Source: Filimonas zeae (lineage in GTDB: Bacteria > Bacteroidota > Bacteroidia > Chitinophagales > Chitinophagaceae). From it: 64,000 nt of DNA. Below, piece after piece: positions 17,762 to 25,570 of the stretch. The notes under the pieces were generated by a model, which saw nothing but the letters and a program-made list of their open reading frames with translations, made no database searches and was not told where the DNA came from. The position numbers and the translations under genes were made by a program. The number at the start of each line of letters is the position of its first letter. Position 1 is the stretch's first letter. Location: positions 1,178,001 to 1,242,000 of the forward strand of contig NZ_BMIB01000002.1 in NCBI RefSeq assembly GCF_014641615.1. Direction: 5' to 3'.

Positions 17762-18518
17762 CAGCTGGTGAATTTTCAGGTGCTGCAATATTGCCGGTAG
17801 TTAACCGGAAAGAACTTACAGAAAGCGGGCGAAACTGTTGCCAGAACAATGGTAGTAAAGTCTGGTCTTGCTGCCACAGCGCCAGATTACCTTTACCCTC
17901 TGCTATCTGCTGCAATATGGGTGATAACACAGGCCATTCCAGCGTATACCCAACCGGCAGCAACAGGTTGCCGCTTTGCCATAACACCTGCGCATGTGAC
18001 AGCGGCAGTAATGGGGTACCCAGCACCAATGCCTTATGGCGGTTAAGCAAACACCACTGCAACGGCTGCAGACGAACGGCAGCTGCAGTGGCAATGTACC
18101 TACCCAGTACATCTACCTTTACCAGCATACCACAGGCAGATTGTTCCTGTACACCGGGTACCAGCCGCACAGGTATTTGCTGTTGTATACCAAAATAGTT
18201 GTGATTAAACGCAGGCAGGGTAACAGGCAGCGCCTGTGCAATAGGCTGAAACTGCTCTTTTGCAGCAAGCTGCTTTTCGGGTACCAGTCCCCCCGGCCTG
18301 AACAAATGGCCGTTGTGCCAATGATAAAGCGTTGCAAAAGGAATGCTTTTTACTTCTGTGCTTACAGCCTGCTCTTTTGTAAAACCTTTTACCAGGCAAC
18401 AGTGGTTGTTACAGGCTACCATCAGCTGCTCCCAATGCCTTATGCGGCCCAGATAATGCTGGTGCTGCCTGCTTATTTCCAGTACATATACTAATTCAGC
18501 TGTAACATCTTTTGCCAT
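17751..18518 (-). CDS. bpX2-like accessory protein of the ternary system
   Basis: A 255-aa soluble beta-rich protein with no signal peptide. The pattern VKGFTKEQAVSTEVKSIPFA, then TLYHWHNGHLFRPGGLVPEK, resembles the bpX2 domain family that always accompanies MoxR-vWA genes; the assignment is from memory and unverified. It overlaps the MoxR gene by 28 bp at its start and the vWA gene by 11-38 bp at its end. It is therefore locked between ATPase and vWA in translation, as expected for a subunit of one complex. Confidence 0.65.
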   Translation of the reverse strand: MAKDVTAELVYVLEISRQHQHYLGRIRHWEQLMVACNNHCCLVKGFTKEQAVSTEVKSIPFATLYHWHNGHLFRPGGLVPEKQLAAKEQFQPIAQALPVTLPAFNHNYFGIQQQIPVRLVPGVQEQSACGMLVKVDVLGRYIATAAAVRLQPLQWCLLNRHKALVLGTPLLPLSHAQVLWQSGNLLLPVGYTLEWPVLSPILQQIAEGKGNLALWQQDQTLLPLFWQQFRPLSVSSFRLTTGNIAAPENSPADGQ

Positions 18519-19621
18519 AACCCCTCAATTTCCTGTTGAATAAACCGTTTCTGTTCCGGGTTCTGAATCCAGTCGCACCGGGTTTGTACATACCGCAGTT
18601 TATCCTTAATTACATTCTGCGCTTCAAAAGACAGTTGAGGGGTATTCCAGGTATCGCGCAGCAGCAATACTTCCTTCATTACCTCATCGGGCTGAGGTAC
18701 ACTATTGTAAAATGCCTGCGGATGTGCCTGCTCATCTGTACTGTTTTCAATAACACTGTTGATGATACCGGCCAGTATTTCCATCTGCTCTTCGGTATCC
18801 CAGATATACTTTAACACCCACAGATCGGATAAAATGGCCTGCTGCCGGTTGCAAAGCAGGGCACTGGCAGCAATCAGATGCTGTAGTTTTACCGCATGCC
18901 TGTCAGACACTTTAATGCCTGTGTTACGCAGACTATGTATTACATCTATATATTGTTTACGAATGGATGCCAGATCTATGCTGCGGCTGGCAGCCTGCAG
19001 GGCCATAATGGCTTCCGGCGTAATTACAGGCCTGTCTTCTCCGGTACCCCGCTCCATGTTCCAACCGGCCAATAGAACCTCCTGCAACCTGTCGGGGTGT
19101 ACATAATCGCATTTTACCCGCAGCAAAAACCGGTCGAGCAAGGCATTCAGCGCCTCATCTTCCGGCAGCAGATTGCTGGCCCCCACAAACATGAGTGCCG
19201 GCAGCTTACGGGTTTCCTTTCCCCGCCGGAACAACTTTTCGTTTAAAGCCAGCAACAAGCTGTTGAGAATAGCACTGTTGGCATTAAATATTTCATCCAG
19301 AAACACCAGTGAAGCTTCTGGCAGCATGCCTTCGGTATTGGTAACCAGCTCCCCTTCTTTCAGCTTACGGATATCGAACGGGCCAAACAATTCGTTAGGT
19401 TCCGTAAAACGGGTAAGCAGGTATTCAAAATTCCTGCCTCCTTCCAAACATTCCGACAACAGCCTTACGATAGCACTTTTAGCCGTACCGGGAGGGCCTA
19501 ACAAAAAGAGGTTTTCGCGGGCAACAAGACTGATGCCCAGCAGGTCTGTAATCTCATCTTTACCAACAAAAGACTGTTTGATATATGAGAGTACATTTTT
19601 AAGTTGTGTAATCTGCTCCAT
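18491..19621 (-). CDS. MoxR-family AAA+ ATPase of the ternary system
   Basis: A 376-aa AAA+ ATPase of the MoxR/RavA-like clade. I chose the ATG at 19621 because MoxR proteins start at MEQITQLKNVLSYIKQSFVG; the frame is open 12 codons further up. Walker A is GPPGTAKS (42-49), Walker B LVFLDEIFNANSA (105-117), sensor 1 VGASN (146-150), followed by ALLDRFLLRVK with the arginine finger. MoxR ATPases act as chaperone-like remodellers of vWA-domain proteins and bind ATP in hexameric rings. The vWA partner lies two genes downstream. It begins 4 bp after the stop of the upstream helical protein. Confidence 0.9.
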   Translation of the reverse strand: MEQITQLKNVLSYIKQSFVGKDEITDLLGISLVARENLFLLGPPGTAKSAIVRLLSECLEGGRNFEYLLTRFTEPNELFGPFDIRKLKEGELVTNTEGMLPEASLVFLDEIFNANSAILNSLLLALNEKLFRRGKETRKLPALMFVGASNLLPEDEALNALLDRFLLRVKCDYVHPDRLQEVLLAGWNMERGTGEDRPVITPEAIMALQAASRSIDLASIRKQYIDVIHSLRNTGIKVSDRHAVKLQHLIAASALLCNRQQAILSDLWVLKYIWDTEEQMEILAGIINSVIENSTDEQAHPQAFYNSVPQPDEVMKEVLLLRDTWNTPQLSFEAQNVIKDKLRYVQTRCDWIQNPEQKRFIQQEIEGLWQKMLQLN

Positions 19622-19625
19622 TCCG

Positions 19626-20270
19626 TTATAATAATTCTTTCCAGAAATAATTGGCATAATTGCCCATTGACGCCTTAACTACCGGTGCCAGTGCCGGCAA
19701 CTTTGCCAATGCAGCCTGTTTACAGGCAATAACCCTATCGGCATACAACTGCCGCAAAGTGGCATTATCAAGCACTACCGCCATATCAGGCAACTGCTCT
19801 GCGGCATAACAACTGATGCCGGAATAATGCCATTGCTGCAAACACGCCTGCAGCAGAGATATTATCACATCATCCGGATCTATATTTTCAGCCTGCTGCA
19901 ACACCGCTGGCAGAAAACGCAGGCACAAATCGGCCGAGAGTATGGCATCCGGCGTTTGTGTGCCGTTGTAAGCAGGTAGCAAAACCGGCAGCTGTGTGTT
20001 TGTATGTTCGCGGTAAAGCAGCAGTTGGGCTGCTGTGTATATGGTTTTAGCCCCCCATAATGCCGCCGCTGCGTTAAAGGCAGGTGGCGTGGCCGGATAA
20101 TCCAGACACTCATTACGATACTCCAGCTCCAGAAAATCGGTAACCAGCAAGGCTTCTTCCGCTTCAATAACTGCAATACGGGAAAAAAGCAACAACGACT
20201 CTTCGTTACGCAGATGGTAAATAGTATCCAGAAAGTGATGCCGGGCAGGGTTATTCATATCGGGTATCAT
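19626..20270 (-). CDS. helical accessory protein, first gene of the ternary-system operon
   Basis: A 214-aa all-helical protein (SLLLFSRIAVIEAEEALLVT, LFSRIAV and VVLDNATLRQLYADRVIACK segments) with no signal peptide. I do not recall a certain family; it may be the bpX4-type component of MoxR-vWA-beta-propeller ternary systems. ATGs at 20270 and 20258 are both possible. The -7 element at 20281-20288 would leave only a few leader bases for the first, which favours 20258. It lies 4 bp ahead of the MoxR ATPase, so it is part of the same operon and is probably a regulator or adaptor of the ATPase. Confidence 0.65.
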   Translation of the reverse strand: MIPDMNNPARHHFLDTIYHLRNEESLLLFSRIAVIEAEEALLVTDFLELEYRNECLDYPATPPAFNAAAALWGAKTIYTAAQLLLYREHTNTQLPVLLPAYNGTQTPDAILSADLCLRFLPAVLQQAENIDPDDVIISLLQACLQQWHYSGISCYAAEQLPDMAVVLDNATLRQLYADRVIACKQAALAKLPALAPVVKASMGNYANYFWKELL

Positions 20271-20280
20271 GGGTAGGTTT

Positions 20281-20309
20281 CAAATATAAGTTTTTTAGCA
20301 ATAGCTTTG
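20281..20309. promoter_or_regulatory. divergent promoter pair (ternary operon and SDR gene)
   Basis: Bases 20281-20288 read TATATTTG on the minus strand, and 20302-20309 read TAGCTTTG on the plus strand. Both are full matches to TAnnTTTG. They would drive the ternary-system operon leftward and the SDR gene rightward from a gap of about 50 bp. Clear -33 elements are not visible for either. Confidence 0.55.
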
Positions 20310-20318
20310 CGCCATTGT

Positions 20319-21155
20319 ATGAAACGTTTGCAACTAAAGAACCAATGGGTACTGGTAACCGGCGCATCGTCCGGCTTAGGTGAGGAAATGGCACGCCAGC
20401 TGGCAATACAGCATAAAGCCAACCTGCTGATTGTAGCGCGCAGGCGCGAAAGGCTGGAACAACTAAAGACTGAACTGGAGCAAAGCGCCGGTGTACAGGT
20501 AAAAGCTATTGCGGCTGATTTATCGGTACTGGCCGATGTAGACCGCGTAATAACAGAAAGCCTGGAAGGGGGACAGTTGTACGGAGCGGTTTTAAACGCA
20601 GGGCTTACTTACTTTGGCCGCCATGCCGATTTACCGTGGGACCGGTTTGAAAGTATACTGCAGACCAATGTGGTGGGTGTAACCCGCATTACCACTGCTT
20701 TGGTAAAGCATTTTGAAACTACCGGCAAGGAAGGAGGTTTAATGATAGTGGCCAGTATGGCCGCCCTGTATCCGGTACCTTACCAGGCCGCTTACTCTGC
20801 TACCAAAGCCTTTTTGCTAAGCTTTACCAATGCCCTTTCGCACGAAATTCAAAACCCGAAGTTTTCTGTTACCGCTTATGCCCCTGCAGGCATTGCGACG
20901 GAAATGACAGGTGGGGAAGCTTTCCATGGCCTTAAAAGCTGGCTGATGCCTGTAAAGCAGGCAGCTGCAGAGGGATTGCACGCTTTTGTTACCCGTAAAT
21001 ACAGCCATATACCAGGCAGGTTAAACCGGCTGGGCAGTATGTTTATGCACCTGTTGCCAAAGAAGTTTCTGGCAGCGCAGATGGGTAAAATCTATTATAA
21101 ATCGCTGCTGCAAAGCGAAGCAGCAACCGGCACCCCAACACCTGGCCGGCCATGA
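20319..21155 (+). CDS. SDR-family NAD(P)-dependent oxidoreductase
   Basis: A 278-aa short-chain dehydrogenase/reductase. The ATG at 20319 fits a start at MKRLQLKNQWVLVTGASSGL; an upstream TTG at 20307 lies inside the -7 promoter element and is rejected. Cofactor motif TGASSGLG is near residue 15, NAG appears in LNAGLTYFG, and the catalytic tyrosine-lysine pair is YSATK, followed by AYAPAGIATEM. This is the DltE/YqjQ-like classical SDR group; its substrate is unknown. Its stop overlaps the next start (ATGA, 4 bp), so it forms an operon with the 200-aa protein. Confidence 0.85.
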   Translation: MKRLQLKNQWVLVTGASSGLGEEMARQLAIQHKANLLIVARRRERLEQLKTELEQSAGVQVKAIAADLSVLADVDRVITESLEGGQLYGAVLNAGLTYFGRHADLPWDRFESILQTNVVGVTRITTALVKHFETTGKEGGLMIVASMAALYPVPYQAAYSATKAFLLSFTNALSHEIQNPKFSVTAYAPAGIATEMTGGEAFHGLKSWLMPVKQAAAEGLHAFVTRKYSHIPGRLNRLGSMFMHLLPKKFLAAQMGKIYYKSLLQSEAATGTPTPGRP

Positions 21156-21754
21156 GCAGCACCTGGCAACTGACCGCACCGGAGCTTACGCTGGTACAGA
21201 ATGCCGAATGGCTGCTGACCAAGCAACAGATTACCGGAAAAGTGTATGAGTTGCTGGGTACGTTAAGTACCCGCTACAGCAACCTGCTGCTGCAATACCC
21301 GCCGGCCGATGCGGCAATACTACAGCCAACGCCTAAGATAGCCAGAGGAGAATATTACCGGCAGCTGCCATATGTAATACTGGACCAGCCGCGCTTTTTT
21401 AAACAGGAAGATGCCTTTGCCATAAGATCGCTTTTCTGGTGGGGCCAGCACTTTAGCATACATCTGCATCTATCTGGCAGGTATAAGGCGCAATATATGC
21501 CCCTGCTTCTGCGGCACCTGCAGCAAGGCCGTTTACAGCAGTGGCATACCGTGCTGGCAGAAGACCCTTGGCAGCATTATTTTGGGCCGGGCAACTACCA
21601 GCCGGTTACCCCGCAAACCACTGATATAAGCACTGCCTGGCAAACCCTACCATTTATAAAACTGGGGCAGTACCTTCCGCTGAACCGTTGGGAGGAAGCG
21701 CTTCCTTTTTACACCAGCCGCTTTGAAACATTGTTACAGCTGCTGCATACGTAA
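21152..21754 (+). CDS. unknown 200-aa protein conserved in the family
   Basis: I recognise no named domain. It is cytoplasmic (no signal peptide) with a distinctive core GEYYRQLPYVILDQPRFFKQ, then FAIRSLFWWGQHFSIHLHLS, in which conserved aromatic and basic residues suggest ligand binding. Proteins with this core occur in Chitinophagaceae as hypotheticals. It overlaps the SDR gene by 4 bp (ATGA), a translational-coupling arrangement, so it may work in the same pathway. Confidence 0.65.
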   Translation: MSSTWQLTAPELTLVQNAEWLLTKQQITGKVYELLGTLSTRYSNLLLQYPPADAAILQPTPKIARGEYYRQLPYVILDQPRFFKQEDAFAIRSLFWWGQHFSIHLHLSGRYKAQYMPLLLRHLQQGRLQQWHTVLAEDPWQHYFGPGNYQPVTPQTTDISTAWQTLPFIKLGQYLPLNRWEEALPFYTSRFETLLQLLHT

Positions 21755-21817
21755 AAAATACACTTGCCCGCCTGCACCATTGTTGTTGTTTCAAAGGCAA
21801 TACGTATCTTGCCCTAT

Positions 21818-22288
21818 ATGGAATTATCAGAGATACAGCTTGTAGTGAAGCGCTCTACCCTGCCTGATGCCGGAAAGGGCCTGTTTACCAAAAAAGCGAT
21901 TGCCAAAGGAGCCAAAATAGCGGAATACACAGGTACCATAACCAAATGGAAAGAGGTGGAACACCATGACGGTGCCAACCCTTACATTTTTTATGTAAAC
22001 AAAAACCATGTTATTGATGCCAATACGCACAAAGATTCAGTGGCACGTTATGCCAATGATGCGCGCGGACTGGTGAAGATAAAAGGCCTGGCAAACAATG
22101 CAGAGTTTGTAGAGGAAGGCGTTCGCGTATTTCTGGTTGCCAAAAAAGACATACCCAAAGGTTCTGAAATATTTGTGGGCTATGGCAAAGAATACTGGGA
22201 TGTGGTGCGCTACAATATGCGTATTGATAAACAGCGTGCAGCAGATGCAGCAAAAGCAGCAAAGACTGCCAAAAAGAAAGCCAAGTAG
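21818..22288 (+). CDS. SET-domain protein methyltransferase with H1-like basic tail
   Basis: A 156-aa SET-domain protein, a predicted S-adenosylmethionine-dependent lysine methyltransferase. I start it at 21818 because MELSEIQLVVKRSTLPDAGK begins the SET fold; the open frame further up is non-homologous. Motifs: GKGLFTKKAIAKGAKIAEYT (N-terminal SET), SVARYANDARG (equivalent to the NHS motif region) and GSEIFVGYGKEYWD, holding the catalytic tyrosine. The last 25 residues are basic and alanine-lysine rich (AAKAAKTAKKKAK), like histone-H1 tails. The substrate is unknown; histone-like or ribosomal proteins are candidates by analogy. It lies 63 bp after the SDR pair. Confidence 0.8.
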   Translation: MELSEIQLVVKRSTLPDAGKGLFTKKAIAKGAKIAEYTGTITKWKEVEHHDGANPYIFYVNKNHVIDANTHKDSVARYANDARGLVKIKGLANNAEFVEEGVRVFLVAKKDIPKGSEIFVGYGKEYWDVVRYNMRIDKQRAADAAKAAKTAKKKAK

Positions 22289-22305
22289 ATAAAACTATTG
22301 ATAAG

Positions 22306-22337
22306 AATAAGGGGCTATGATTACATGGCCCCTTATT
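22306..22337 (+). terminator. rho-independent terminator after the SET gene
   Basis: Perfect 10-bp stem (22306-22315 and 22328-22337, AATAAGGGGC/GCCCCTTATT), 12-nt loop, followed by TTTGTTTG on the plus strand. Confidence 0.75.
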
Positions 22338-22412
22338 TTGTTTGCAAAAAAAAGGAGGCAAAAGCATTACTGCTGATGCCCCACTTTACTCTAACAACAA
22401 GGGGTATGCTAA

Positions 22413-23060
22413 TTAATCGTACAGATTAAAATCTGCAACTATCTTGTAGATAAGCTTAATGCGTGAGTTTACATTCAGCTTTCTGAAAATTCGTTTAAGA
22501 TGCTCGTTTACGGTATGGTGTGAAATAAACAGCGCCACTCCTATTTCTTTGTTGGTGTACCCTTTCAATATCAGTTTTATAATTTCTGCTTCGCGTGGAG
22601 TAAGCATGTTGGTGCCTATTCGCCTGCCACTTTGCAACTGCTCGTGAAACAAAAGATCGAACAATTTCCGCTGCACATCAAAGGCAAGAAAACTTCGTCC
22701 TTCACCAATATGCTGAATACAATCTTCCAGTACCCGTTGTGAAAAAGGCTTTTTAAGAAAGCCGGTAACGCCGGCCTTTACTGCCCGCAACACCAGCCGC
22801 TCGTCATTAACCGTTAGCATAAACACCAGTTGTATAAAGCTAAACTGCTTTCTGATGCTTGCAGCCAGCTGCAATGCCGGCCCCTCTTCTGCTACCCCTA
22901 TAAACACCAGATCAGCCATTTTTTGTGCATCAGCCAGTTGCTGATATTCTTCAATGGTTGAACACTCAAAAACAACCAGGCAATCTTTCCGGTCCTGCAA
23001 AAAGGTTTTAATTGCCAGTACAAACGTCTCATTCTTTTCAACAATTCCTATGTATATCAT
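22413..23060 (-). CDS. NarL/LuxR-type regulator with a degenerate receiver
   Basis: A 215-aa response-regulator-like protein (start at 23060, MIYIGIVEKNETF; the ATG at 23075 is less likely). C-terminal LuxR HTH: NMLTPREAEIIKLILKGYTN, KEIGVALFISHHTVNEHLKR. The receiver (1-120) lacks the usual acidic pair (VEKN where VDDD-like residues are expected), and the phospho-acceptor aspartate position reads FIGVAEEG. The conserved Thr (LTVND) and Lys (LKKPF) remain. It is therefore probably phosphorylation-independent, or modulated otherwise. It is divergent from the membrane histidine kinase at 23464. Confidence 0.8.
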   Translation of the reverse strand: MIYIGIVEKNETFVLAIKTFLQDRKDCLVVFECSTIEEYQQLADAQKMADLVFIGVAEEGPALQLAASIRKQFSFIQLVFMLTVNDERLVLRAVKAGVTGFLKKPFSQRVLEDCIQHIGEGRSFLAFDVQRKLFDLLFHEQLQSGRRIGTNMLTPREAEIIKLILKGYTNKEIGVALFISHHTVNEHLKRIFRKLNVNSRIKLIYKIVADFNLYD

Positions 23061-23463
23061 ACAAAATATTAGCATATCTCCTGTTCCGATGCGGAGCAGG
23101 AAGTTTTACAGGAAGTACGAAAAGAGATTAAACGTTTTTATGCAGTTAAAACATCCAATAATTTCATTACCAGGCGCTGCTATGAAAAACAGCTGTTTAA
23201 ATGGTATTTTCATCCGGAAATTCTAATAAGGTTTAAGGCGCTTTACCCATTCAATAATCAGTCAAACATATAACGATATTTTGTTTTTGAGTTACCTTAT
23301 TCAAGGTATTTTAAAAGTGAATTATTTTATATTAAATTATCACATGTGTTAAAACAGCGGAACCGCATGATATACAGCACTGTATTAAAAATGTGGAAAA
23401 TCGTTTTTTTACACTATCTTTTAACCGACTTTAGCGTTTTTTATTGTTTTTTGACAGTACCTC
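23061..23463. other. 403-bp AT-rich divergent intergenic region
   Basis: It lies between the leftward regulator and the rightward kinase and must hold both promoters. It is AT-rich, with several T tracts. I see no full TAnnTTTG match well placed for either gene and no clear dyad. Confidence 0.5.
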
Positions 23464-24735
23464 ATGTGGCAAATTGTAAGAAAGTGGATTAATACCGGAG
23501 CGTCAAACGAACTGGATTTTATAAAAAATACGCGTATCAGAATTATTAACCTGGCCTCTTTACTGGGCGGCTCGGTTTCATTCCTGTTCAGCATTATCAA
23601 TGCCATCAGTGGCAATTACCTGCTGGCGGGTATTAACATTGCCACTCTTTTATCGCTGATTGGACTATTGGTTTGTAATGCCCGCCAGAACTTTTTAAAG
23701 GGGCCCGCCATTATTATGGTGGTTATTTCTCTGGTTTTATGCCTCAACGGTCTTTTGTTTAACAACAACATGGAGTTTTACGTACTGCTGGTGGTTTGCC
23801 TGGGGCTGGTACTGTTTGATAACCTGAAGATTATTCTGGCAATTATATTATTGAACAGCCTGTTTTTTTTGATTACCCACCTGGTGGCTCCATACACCAG
23901 CATACAACCCGCTACAGCGCAGAGACAGTTTTTAAACCTGGCCATATGGCTGGGGCTGTTATTAAGCTGCCTGTATTCGTTCAAAAAACAAAGTCTGGAA
24001 TACCTTACGCACCTGGAAGCAGCTAATGAAAACCTGAAAGCGAGTAACCACGCAAAGGAAAAGTTGTTTTCTATTGTGGCACACGATATGCGATCGCCCC
24101 TTAACTCATTAAGCGCTACGCTGGAGTTACTGGACAACGAATACATTACCCAGGAAAAATTCAGGGAGCTGAGTGGCCTGCTGGCTAACCAGACCAAGCA
24201 CCTGAACGAGAACATGGAGGTACTGCTGAAATGGGCGCACAGTCAACTGAAAGGCATTGAAGTACATGCCCAGAAAATAGATGCCTGTACCCATATTGCA
24301 GAAATTTTAGCGCTGTTGCAACCACTGATGAAGTTTAAGAACATTGAAACAACATGGAATTGTGACAGTCCGGTATGGGTATTTGCCGACAGCGAACACC
24401 TGAAACTGATACTACGTAACCTGATAACCAATGCCATTAAATTCAGCTACCCCGGCGGCCGTATTGAATTGATAGTGAACCACAACAGCGGCAAACAGGT
24501 ATGGATTCAGGTAAAGGACCATGGTATAGGTATCAGCGCTGCCGCACAGGCAGGCTTATTTACCAATGTGGTAAATGCCTCAGCGCCAGGCACCAGCAAT
24601 GAGAAAGGCATAGGGCTTGGCCTTCAACTGATTAGAGAATTTATAACCCGCAACGGCGGCGTGATACTGATTAAAAGCGCGCCCGGCGAAGGAAGTACAT
24701 TCAGCTTTTGTTTGCCCGCTGCAGACAGTTTATAA
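23464..24735 (+). CDS. membrane sensor histidine kinase
   Basis: A 423-aa histidine kinase. About six hydrophobic segments fill residues 20-180 (INLASLLGGSVSFLFSIINA and following). A short linker coiled coil follows, then HisKA with the H-box SIVAHDMRSPLNSLSA, and HATPase_c with N-box NLITNAIKFSYP, G1 VKDHGIGIS and G2 GIGLGLQL. There is no extracytoplasmic sensor of size, so the signal is probably sensed within the membrane. It is divergent from the degenerate NarL-type regulator. It is closely similar in plan to the kinase at 57308-58618 (same H-box family and LLxWxxxQLxGIE segment). Confidence 0.9.
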   Translation: MWQIVRKWINTGASNELDFIKNTRIRIINLASLLGGSVSFLFSIINAISGNYLLAGINIATLLSLIGLLVCNARQNFLKGPAIIMVVISLVLCLNGLLFNNNMEFYVLLVVCLGLVLFDNLKIILAIILLNSLFFLITHLVAPYTSIQPATAQRQFLNLAIWLGLLLSCLYSFKKQSLEYLTHLEAANENLKASNHAKEKLFSIVAHDMRSPLNSLSATLELLDNEYITQEKFRELSGLLANQTKHLNENMEVLLKWAHSQLKGIEVHAQKIDACTHIAEILALLQPLMKFKNIETTWNCDSPVWVFADSEHLKLILRNLITNAIKFSYPGGRIELIVNHNSGKQVWIQVKDHGIGISAAAQAGLFTNVVNASAPGTSNEKGIGLGLQLIREFITRNGGVILIKSAPGEGSTFSFCLPAADSL

Positions 24736-24826
24736 TAATATTAACCATTACAACTCAACTTTTGCATCATTTTTCCTGTTATGAAAGGTATATGTAAAAT
24801 ATATCAACAACATAAAAACAGCACAT

Positions 24827-25378
24827 ATGGAAGTTGCAAAAAGAATAAGAGGAAATAGCACGGAAGAAATTTGGCAGCAGTTACAGGACGATTTTAGTAC
24901 TTTAACTACCCTAAGTGATTATGCTGTTTTAATAGAACAGGAAAACCGGAATATAGAGCTTACCATGGGCGTACACCTGGGAGGCAGCGAGGAAGGCGGC
25001 TATGAGTATACAACCATAACAGCCCCGTTACATCCTGGCCACGATTTCTTTTTTACTATTTACCCGCAGGATGTTTTTACCGAAATAGGGAAACTGCTGG
25101 GCATGCAGGATATTAAAACCGGATACCCGGAATTTGATTCTCAGGTGATTGTGAAAACAAACGATGCCCTGAAGTTTAAAAAAGTATTTTCCAGCCGGGA
25201 TACACGCAAGGTATTTGAGTCGTTATCAGGGTATTCCTTAAAAATAACTACTGAAAAAGGAAAAGGCAGCCAGCTGGAACTGAAAGTGCAACGTGCGCTT
25301 ACAGATATTAGTGAGTTAAAAAGGGTATATAAGGCCTTTTACCAGATTTTGTCGCTCTGTGCGTACATCACCACGTAA
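24827..25378 (+). CDS. unknown 183-aa protein
   Basis: No named domain is recognised. It has a pattern I have seen in Bacteroidota hypotheticals: ITAPLHPGHDFFFTIYPQDV, then FTEIGKLLGMQDIKTGYPEF, then DSQVIVKTNDALKFKKVF. No signal peptide and no membrane segment; likely a cytoplasmic mixed alpha/beta protein. It follows the kinase by 91 bp on the same strand but with no obvious functional link. Confidence 0.6.
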   Translation: MEVAKRIRGNSTEEIWQQLQDDFSTLTTLSDYAVLIEQENRNIELTMGVHLGGSEEGGYEYTTITAPLHPGHDFFFTIYPQDVFTEIGKLLGMQDIKTGYPEFDSQVIVKTNDALKFKKVFSSRDTRKVFESLSGYSLKITTEKGKGSQLELKVQRALTDISELKRVYKAFYQILSLCAYITT

Positions 25379-25570
25379 CCGTTAATTATCGTTATCCTTT
25401 TATTACCTTACCGGGTTGACCTTTTACCAGGGCAATCCGGTATTTTGTTGGTACCGGTCTGTTTACTTTATCGCCAACCGGACTATCTGCAAGTGCAAAT
25501 GCCGCTCCCCTTCCCTACTGATGTATGCTTTAATGCTACAATTTTGCCGGCATAAACCAAACGACTTTTC

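Noticed and set aside
25379..25570. Cobalamin riboswitch before the BtuB-like receptor
   Set aside because: No conserved B12-box (GCCACTG-type) or long leader structure is visible, and the region is short.
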